This document shows, in pieces, positions 56,903-64,000 of a stretch of DNA of 64,000 nt; position 1 is the stretch's first letter; each line of letters starts with the position of its first letter. The notes below the pieces were generated by a model. It had not been told where the DNA came from and ran no database searches. It was given only the letters and a program-made list of their open reading frames with translations. The stretch spans positions 1-64,000 of the forward strand of contig NZ_QGTS01000016.1 of the NCBI RefSeq assembly GCF_003182475.1. The letters run 5' to 3'. This DNA comes from Mangrovibacter plantisponsor (GTDB taxonomy: Bacteria; Pseudomonadota; Gammaproteobacteria; Enterobacterales; Enterobacteriaceae). The position numbers and the translations under genes are program-made.

Positions 56903-57784
56903 TTACTCATCCACCAGCGGCCTGAGCAACATGCCCAGTTTGGGGTGAACAACACGCCGTTGGGCGGAAACCGCATAGAAGTTTTCGTATACATTAGGCA
57001 GCAGCATATAGCTTTTCAGCTCGCCGGAATCCAGCTCATCCTTCACCACCACTGGTGGCATCACAGCCAGTGCGCCGGTATCGCGGGTTAACAAGCGCAG
57101 CATTGCCATGTCGTCAGACTCAGCCACGATTTCCGGTAGCAGGTGATATTGTGCGGCAAAGGCATCAAATGCCGCACGCAGCGGGTTCTCGCCATACGGC
57201 AATACCCAACGCTGGTGGCGATAGCTTTCACCAAACTCTTCAGTTAATGCGAGCCCTGGCGGGCCAATAATCGCCACCGGCTGGCGCGCCAGAACCCGGC
57301 TTTGCCAGTTATTGGTGCTGGCACTTCTGACGGGAATATTGGTGAGCGCCAGGTCGAGCTGTAGTTCTGCCATGGCATTCAACAACCCCGTCTGGCTCAT
57401 GGATTGCAGTGAAAAGCGGCAGTCATTCTGCTGAATCAATGGCTGGATGAACTGATCAATAAAGTTACGTGAAATCGTGGAAAGAATACCAATTCGCAAT
57501 GGCGCGCTGGGTAGCGCGGTACCCGTTGTCAACAGTTGTTCCAGCTCTTCACCATTTTTAAAGATCTCATCGGCATAGTTCATGGCGTGGTAGCCACTCT
57601 CAGTCAGAGTCAGTTTACGGCCTTCCCGGGTGAACAACTCAACGTTCAGGCTTTTTTCTAACTGTTTGATTTGCGAGGACAACGCAGATTGAGAAATGTG
57701 CAATTTCTGCGCAGCCTGAGTCAGGTTCCCTTGCCGGGCAACCTGCCAGAAGTAATAGAGGTGATGATAATTGAGTCTGCTCAT
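56903..57784 (-). CDS. LysR-family regulator, divergent from dabB-dabA
   Basis: Encodes 293 residues with an N-terminal winged helix (HHLYYFWQVARQGNLTQAAQKLHISQSALSSQIKQLE, residues 7-44 in part) close to NhaR-type regulators, and a substrate-binding domain (about 90-290; PLRIGILSTISRN, LDLALTNIPV). The divergent position and shared 109 bp promoter region make it the likely regulator of the dab operon. A TTCTGT-AAA-ACAGAA palindrome lies just upstream of its start. The inducer is unknown, possibly a carbon-limitation metabolite. Confidence 0.88.
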   Translation of the reverse strand: MSRLNYHHLYYFWQVARQGNLTQAAQKLHISQSALSSQIKQLEKSLNVELFTREGRKLTLTESGYHAMNYADEIFKNGEELEQLLTTGTALPSAPLRIGILSTISRNFIDQFIQPLIQQNDCRFSLQSMSQTGLLNAMAELQLDLALTNIPVRSASTNNWQSRVLARQPVAIIGPPGLALTEEFGESYRHQRWVLPYGENPLRAAFDAFAAQYHLLPEIVAESDDMAMLRLLTRDTGALAVMPPVVVKDELDSGELKSYMLLPNVYENFYAVSAQRRVVHPKLGMLLRPLVDE

Positions 57785-57797
57785 TAGATTCCAACCA

Positions 57798-57812
57798 TTC
57801 TGTAAAACAGAA
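57798..57812. promoter_or_regulatory. palindromic operator candidate between lysR and dabB
   Basis: TTCTGT and ACAGAA flank AAA, a perfect 15 bp dyad 13 bp upstream of the LysR start and about 80-95 bp upstream of dabB. The size fits a LysR recognition site (T-N11-A type). Confidence 0.6.
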
Positions 57813-57893
57813 CGTTTTTTTATTTAATATATATTTTACTTAATTTAAACAACATTCCAAAATACGGCTACTGTCAATTATGTGAGATCTATC

Positions 57894-59264
57894 ATGTTTT
57901 CTTTATTCCTGGTCACACCGCTCAAACTGATGCTGCTGGGATTGATAGCCATTCTGGGTATCACTATCGTGCGTTACAGTTGGGTGGCGTTCAGTGGAGA
58001 AAGTGAACGGGGCCGCTTCTTGCGCGCGTTACTCATGACCATCACCGCAGTTGTTGTGGTGATCATCAGTAACCACTTACTCCTGTTTTGGGCCGCCTGG
58101 GTGAGTGTCAGCCTGTGTCTGCATCGCCTGATTTTGTTCTACCCGCAGCGCCCCAGGGCACAACTGGCGGCACATAAAAAATTTCTGCTTGCCCGCCTGA
58201 GTGAACTGCTGCTTGCTGGCGCTTTTATAGCCCTGTACAGCCAGTTCCACACTGCCACTATCAGTGAAATTGTATACCGTGCCAGCGAAAGCGCTGGCAG
58301 TGTTCAGCTCACTATTGCTGCACTATTACTGTCTATGGTGGCGCTGATTAAATGCGCGCAGCTGCCGGTTCATGGCTGGCTGATTCAGGTTGTAGAAGCA
58401 CCCACGCCAGTTTCTGCACTGTTGCACGCCGGTATCGTTAACCTTGGCGGTATCCTGCTACTGTTTTTTTCCCCTGTCCTGGCTGCAAGCCCGGCTGCAT
58501 GCTGGTTTCTGGTGATTCTGGCCGGAGTCAGCACCACTATTACCGGCCTGGTGAGCACCACACGCATCAGCATAAAGGTGAAGCTTGCCTGGTCTACCAG
58601 CTCGCAAATGGGGCTGATGCTGGTGGAGATTGGTCTCGGATTATATGAAATGGCGCTGTTACACCTGTTTGCGCACTCGTTTTATAAATCGTTTTCCTTT
58701 CTCAATAGCGGAAATACCGTTAACCACTACCTGGCGGCAAAACTGGCGGGTGGCGTTAAGCCCCGGGTGCGGCACTGGGTACTGGCGCTCACTTTCGCAC
58801 TTATCCTGATTGGTATCGCACAGTGGCAATTCGCCATGATGACCAGCCTGGCGGCTACAGTGCTGATTTGGTTTGCGCTCAGTGCGTTGGTTCTGCCAAG
58901 CGTCAGCCGCTGGGACGCAGGTAGCCTGCCGCGTATCGCCATCTCTCTGGCCTTCGCCGCAGGGCTACTGACCCTCTATACCACAGCAAAACACCACTTA
59001 AGCACACTGGTGGGGATGGACGCGCCACTGAATATTTACGCAGACAGTTTTGTCGCCCTGCTGTTCTTCAGCCTGTTTGCCCTCTCTATTGCCTTACAGT
59101 ACTGGCCCCATATCAGTTGGGTTAAACGCTTGTTTATCTGGCTCAATGCCGGTGCTTACCTTGATGAATGGGCAACCCGCCTGACACTGAAATTATGGCC
59201 GAGTGAGTCACTGATTAAACTTCAGAATGCGCAATGGCAGCAGGTAAAAACGGAGGCCAAATAA
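57894..59264 (+). CDS. dabB: DabB, NuoL-like proton-channel subunit of a DAC carbon accumulation system
   Basis: The ATG at 57894 starts MFSLFLVTPLKLML; a GTG four codons upstream (57882) is possible. The 456 residues form about 12-13 membrane helices of the proton-antiporter MrpA/NuoL family (MVALIKCAQLPVHGWLIQVVEAPTPVSALLHAG, in part; FAHSFYKSFSFL). In characterised DAB systems this subunit lets cations or protons pass and powers the DabA carbonic-anhydrase-like partner. It ends on dabA's start (TAATG), so the two are coupled. Confidence 0.9.
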   Translation: MFSLFLVTPLKLMLLGLIAILGITIVRYSWVAFSGESERGRFLRALLMTITAVVVVIISNHLLLFWAAWVSVSLCLHRLILFYPQRPRAQLAAHKKFLLARLSELLLAGAFIALYSQFHTATISEIVYRASESAGSVQLTIAALLLSMVALIKCAQLPVHGWLIQVVEAPTPVSALLHAGIVNLGGILLLFFSPVLAASPAACWFLVILAGVSTTITGLVSTTRISIKVKLAWSTSSQMGLMLVEIGLGLYEMALLHLFAHSFYKSFSFLNSGNTVNHYLAAKLAGGVKPRVRHWVLALTFALILIGIAQWQFAMMTSLAATVLIWFALSALVLPSVSRWDAGSLPRIAISLAFAAGLLTLYTTAKHHLSTLVGMDAPLNIYADSFVALLFFSLFALSIALQYWPHISWVKRLFIWLNAGAYLDEWATRLTLKLWPSESLIKLQNAQWQQVKTEAK

Positions 59265-61678
59265 TGACTGAACAATCAACTGAACTGGCCTGGTCAGATA
59301 TCGCCCTGAAGGTTGCCGCATCTATTGCGCCCGCCTGGCCACTGGACCAGTCTGTCGCCGTCAACCCCTGGTGGCAACAACGCCATAGCAATATCGCTCA
59401 GATTTTTGCGAAGCAGGCGGTTATTTGCGGCATTACCGGGCTGATGAACAAAAGCTACTACCGCAAGTTGTGGGGTAAACAAATCACCCCACAGCATTTA
59501 TCTCAGGCGCTGGCAGAACTGCACAGCCCACTGACGCCGGCACAACTGGAAGAAGACCTGCAGCATAATGATACTGAGCTGACTTTCCGCTGGAAAACAC
59601 TGGCTATGTTGATGGATGAGGTTATCCCTTCGCAGCAAGGTCATAGCTGGGCTCAGGAAATCGTTCAGCAGGTGAGCCAGTTTATTGCGCTCTACCACCA
59701 GTACCCGGAGCGGTTTGATTCAACCGGGAAAAATGGCGAGCATCTTTACCAAAGCTGGTTAGAAGTGGTGGCACGGGATAAGGGCATCAAAACCTTGTTA
59801 GGCGTGGATTTGCTGGCTGGTTTCCGTGCACTGCCAAAGACAATTAACGGGTTATTTGAGGAAGCAGGCAACCGCTGGCAAAACACCTGGGAAAACAGTG
59901 CAGGGGCTGAAGCATTTATGCTGGCATCGTTGCACCAGTTATCGGGCTGGGCAGGCTGGCAGTCCTGGCTCGACTGGCAGGCAGGCCTTGAAAACCAGCA
60001 CATTGATGTGCCACACACACTCGGGTTAAGCGCCATACTGCTGGCCTGGGATACCGTATTAATGCAGTGGTTACGCCAGCACCATGGGAATACTGCCGCA
60101 ACTATTCGCCAGGCGATTCACCACCAGGCGAGCCATATTGGTGCGTCTTACCTCCTTGCACAACAACAACTGGCGCCGCTTTGGGTGTGGCAGCGAGCAC
60201 TGGAGCTTAGCGTACAATGCCCCTGGATTGCGCAAATTAAAGCAGCAAAACCGGTTCGCGAACTGGACAGGCCAGAATTACAGGCAATTTTTTGTATTGA
60301 TGTACGTTCAGAGCCCATGCGTCGGGCGCTGGAAAGCCAGAGCAGCGGGATTGAAACATTAGGCTTCGCCGGGTTCTTTGGTATTCCTGTTCGTTACCAA
60401 ACCTGGGATGGCAGCCTTTCCCGGCCACAATTACCAGGTTTACTGGCTCCCAATTTAGTCGCCCGCCAAACTCACAAACAGCCAGAGCGTATTTTGCGCC
60501 TGACCAAACTCGGCTGGCAAAATAGCCTGGAAAAACCCTCTTCCAACCTGGGTATGGTTGAAGCGGGTGGTTTACTGAAGCTTATCAGTTTGTTTAAGCG
60601 TGTTGTGTTGCAGCACGGTACAGAAAACCCCGTCAACCGCGATGTTCGCAATAATGCGCAGTGGGATTTGGAGCGCAATCAGCAGCCATTAACCGCCAGT
60701 GAAAAAGCTGAGTTGGGTGCCGGTATTCTGAAAGCGATGGGGATAAGTAAGCGGCTGGCAAAAGTGGTTCTGCTGAGCGGGCATGGCAGCCAAACCTGCA
60801 ATAACCATACGTCATCCAGCCTTGATTGTGGTGCCTGTGGTGGCCAGACTGGCGAAGTGAATGTCAAAGTGCTGGCCTGGTTGTTAAATGACCCGGCTGT
60901 CAGAGCAGAAATGCCTGCATTTGGTGTAACGGTGCCTGCGGATACGCATTTCTACGCAGCCATGCACAACACCACAACCGATGACCTGAATGTGTTTGAT
61001 GCACCAGACGCTCCCTGGAACACCTGGATTAACCAAGCCAGTAACCAGGCAAGGATTACCCGGGCAGCGCAGTTCGCCGTTCCTGATGCGCCTGATGCGC
61101 CTGATGCGGCACAAGCCCACCGGTTCTTTAAACAGCGTGCGACTAACTGGGCTCAAATGCGGCCAGAGTGGGGGTTGTGTAATAACGCCGGGGTGTTTAT
61201 TGCGCCCCGCAGCCTGACACGCAACCTGAACTTTTCCGGGCGGGCGTTTTTGCACGAATACCATGTCAGTGAAGACCCGGAATTCACCCAACTGGAAAAA
61301 ATTATGACTGCGCCCCTGTTGGTGATGAACTGGATCAACCTGCAATATTACGCCTCGGTTACGGCACCAGAGAAATATGGCAGTGGGAATAAGCTGCTGC
61401 ACAATGTCGTTGGCGGCCATATTGGGGTGTTTGAAGGGAACGGCGGGGATTTGCGGATTGGTTTATCGAACCAGTCGGTTCATGACGGGAAACAGTATCG
61501 CCACCAGCCCGTACGGTTAAGTGCTTTTATTCAGGCTCCGCAGGCGGCAATTGAAGCGATTATGTTGCGCCACCAGGTTGTTGCGGACCTGGTGAATAAC
61601 GGCTGGTTGTTTCTGTACCAGTTGGATGAACACCAGCAAGTGTGGCAGTACCACCAGCACCAGTGGGTGGCGAAGTAA
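59264..61678 (+). CDS. dabA: DabA, zinc carbonic-anhydrase-like subunit (DUF2309/UPF0753)
   Basis: The ATG at 59264 (GGAGG 7-8 bp upstream) gives 804 residues. The predicted zinc site is complete: Cys344 and Asp346 (FCIDVRSEPMRRALE), His507 (LSGHGSQTCNNH) and Cys522 (LDCGACGG), spaced like the residues known from Halothiobacillus DabA. The protein would hydrate CO2 to bicarbonate in the cytosol vectorially, driven by DabB. A 9 bp motif repeated three times (61082-61108) adds a Pro-Asp-Ala run in the C-terminal part. Confidence 0.92.
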   Translation: MTEQSTELAWSDIALKVAASIAPAWPLDQSVAVNPWWQQRHSNIAQIFAKQAVICGITGLMNKSYYRKLWGKQITPQHLSQALAELHSPLTPAQLEEDLQHNDTELTFRWKTLAMLMDEVIPSQQGHSWAQEIVQQVSQFIALYHQYPERFDSTGKNGEHLYQSWLEVVARDKGIKTLLGVDLLAGFRALPKTINGLFEEAGNRWQNTWENSAGAEAFMLASLHQLSGWAGWQSWLDWQAGLENQHIDVPHTLGLSAILLAWDTVLMQWLRQHHGNTAATIRQAIHHQASHIGASYLLAQQQLAPLWVWQRALELSVQCPWIAQIKAAKPVRELDRPELQAIFCIDVRSEPMRRALESQSSGIETLGFAGFFGIPVRYQTWDGSLSRPQLPGLLAPNLVARQTHKQPERILRLTKLGWQNSLEKPSSNLGMVEAGGLLKLISLFKRVVLQHGTENPVNRDVRNNAQWDLERNQQPLTASEKAELGAGILKAMGISKRLAKVVLLSGHGSQTCNNHTSSSLDCGACGGQTGEVNVKVLAWLLNDPAVRAEMPAFGVTVPADTHFYAAMHNTTTDDLNVFDAPDAPWNTWINQASNQARITRAAQFAVPDAPDAPDAAQAHRFFKQRATNWAQMRPEWGLCNNAGVFIAPRSLTRNLNFSGRAFLHEYHVSEDPEFTQLEKIMTAPLLVMNWINLQYYASVTAPEKYGSGNKLLHNVVGGHIGVFEGNGGDLRIGLSNQSVHDGKQYRHQPVRLSAFIQAPQAAIEAIMLRHQVVADLVNNGWLFLYQLDEHQQVWQYHQHQWVAK

Positions 61679-61682
61679 AAAT

Positions 61683-61720
61683 AACGGCGAGTGAATCATG
61701 ATGTCAGATTCACTCGCCGT
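61683..61720. terminator. bidirectional hairpin between dabA and phoU
   Basis: A perfect 14 bp stem (61683-61696 with 61707-61720) lies between the convergent stops of dabA and phoU. No long T-run follows on either side, but its strength and position make it a transcription barrier for both genes. Confidence 0.75.
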
Positions 61721-61750
61721 GAAGAAAACCGCAGCTTATAAGCCCCGAAA

Positions 61751-62476
61751 TTACTCTTTCGGGTCTTTACCCGCCAGCAACTTATCCAGTTCGTCGCCGC
61801 CAACATGGCGGAAATCCTGGCCTTTAACGAAATAGAAGATAAATTCGCAAATATTCTGGCAACGGTCGCCAATACGCTCAATGGAACGTGCGCAGAACAA
61901 CGCTGTCAGAACGCTGGGGATCGTGCGTGAATCTTCCATCATGTAGGTCATCAGTTGGCGCACGATGCCTTCGTATTCCTGATCCACTTTTTTATCTTCA
62001 CGGTAAATACGCACCGCTTCGTCGATATCCATACGGGCAAAGGCATCCAGAACATCGTGAAGCATTTGCACGGTATGGCGACCTAACGACTCCAGGCTAA
62101 CCAGCAAAGGCTGGTGCTGCTGGGAAAATTTCTCCAGCGCCGTGCGGCAGATTTTGTCAGCCACATCACCAATACGTTCCAGTTCAGCAATCGTTTTAAT
62201 GATGGCCATCACCAGGCGTAAGTCACTGGCGGCTGGCTGGCGTTTGGCGATGATGCGCACGCAGGCTTCATCTATCTCCACTTCCATCATGTTGACTTTT
62301 TTGTCGCCGTCTACCACGCTTTTTGCCAGTTCGCTGTCCTGGTTATGCATTGCAGTAATGGCATCGGAGAGCTGTTGTTCAACCAGCCCACCCATCGCCA
62401 TCACCTGGGTGCGGATATGTTCCAGCTCGGCATTAAACTGACCAGAAATATGTTTGTTGAGATTGAGGTTATCCAT
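61751..62476 (-). CDS. phoU: PhoU, phosphate signalling regulator
   Basis: Encodes 241 residues with two PhoU three-helix repeats (about 20-110 and 120-215), each with an EXXXD-type metal motif ([11 protein letters not shown] and [11 protein letters not shown]). Near identical in pattern to E. coli PhoU. It couples the Pst transporter to the PhoR sensor and limits phosphate uptake. It follows pstB after a longer gap (117 bp) than in E. coli. Confidence 0.98.
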   Translation of the reverse strand: MDNLNLNKHISGQFNAELEHIRTQVMAMGGLVEQQLSDAITAMHNQDSELAKSVVDGDKKVNMMEVEIDEACVRIIAKRQPAASDLRLVMAIIKTIAELERIGDVADKICRTALEKFSQQHQPLLVSLESLGRHTVQMLHDVLDAFARMDIDEAVRIYREDKKVDQEYEGIVRQLMTYMMEDSRTIPSVLTALFCARSIERIGDRCQNICEFIFYFVKGQDFRHVGGDELDKLLAGKDPKE

Positions 62477-62593
62477 TCAGAACTCCTTTATGCCCGACAG
62501 GCTTTGTCAGATTGCAACACACTTGCTTTACAGCAAAGCGGTGATAACACCGCCAAATGGGTTGCTTTTTCAGTTTCAACACTGCCAGACACA

Positions 62594-64000
<1,407 letters not shown>

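Noticed and set aside
62477-62593. PhoB box between pstB and phoU
   Set aside because: No pair of CTGTCAT-type repeats was found; the Pho box of this operon is expected upstream of pstS, outside the window.

Overview
This is enterobacterial chromosome. From about 34.7 kb to the right edge the gene set and order largely match the Escherichia coli region around dnaA: emrD, yidG-yidH, yidE, ibpB-ibpA, yidQ, yidR, yidA, gyrB-recF-dnaN-dnaA, rpmH-rnpA-yidD-yidC-mnmE, then phoU-pstB-pstA. The predicted proteins are close to their E. coli counterparts, so Enterobacteriaceae is safe. The genus is not resolved, and several E. coli neighbours (yidB, yidF, the dgo genes, tnaCAB) are missing here.

Left third (1-33.6 kb, all on the minus strand): a complete type VI secretion system (T6SS). 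Read in the direction of transcription, it starts with an SH3-like lipoprotein, then tssJ, tssK, tssL (with a fused OmpA domain), tssM, tagF, tssA, tssB, tssC and hcp, ending in a terminator. After an AT-rich pocket with two small Tai4-like immunity genes comes a second run: fha, a PP2C phosphatase, a periplasmic protein of unknown function, tagJ, tssE, tssF, tssG, clpV and a membrane Ser/Thr kinase, again ending in a terminator. The last block is the effector module: vgrG, a DUF1795-like adaptor, a muramidase and its likely periplasmic immunity protein, an EagR chaperone, and a PAAR-Rhs effector whose toxin tip lies off the left edge. Kinase, phosphatase, FHA protein and TagF together suggest threonine-phosphorylation control of assembly.

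Middle (33.6-44 kb): a 1 kb AT-rich gap full of palindromes and repeats and holding a near-ideal CRP site; a GNAT acetyltransferase; EmrD; a GH5-like secreted protein that appears to lack the catalytic nucleophile; two DUF202 membrane proteins; YidE; the two small heat-shock proteins with sigma-32 and RNA-thermometer signals; YidQ, YidR and YidA.

Right third (44-64 kb): the replication and ribosome/membrane-insertion core, with an unexpected 310 bp gap between dnaN and recF. Downstream of mnmE, whose 3' end matches the SGI1-type attachment sequence, lies a small island remnant with a RhuM-family gene and a beheaded gene fragment. Next is a LysR regulator divergent from dabB-dabA, a predicted inorganic-carbon accumulation system, and finally phoU-pstB-pstA (cut by the right edge). 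No rRNA, tRNA, CRISPR array or intact insertion sequence was recognised.
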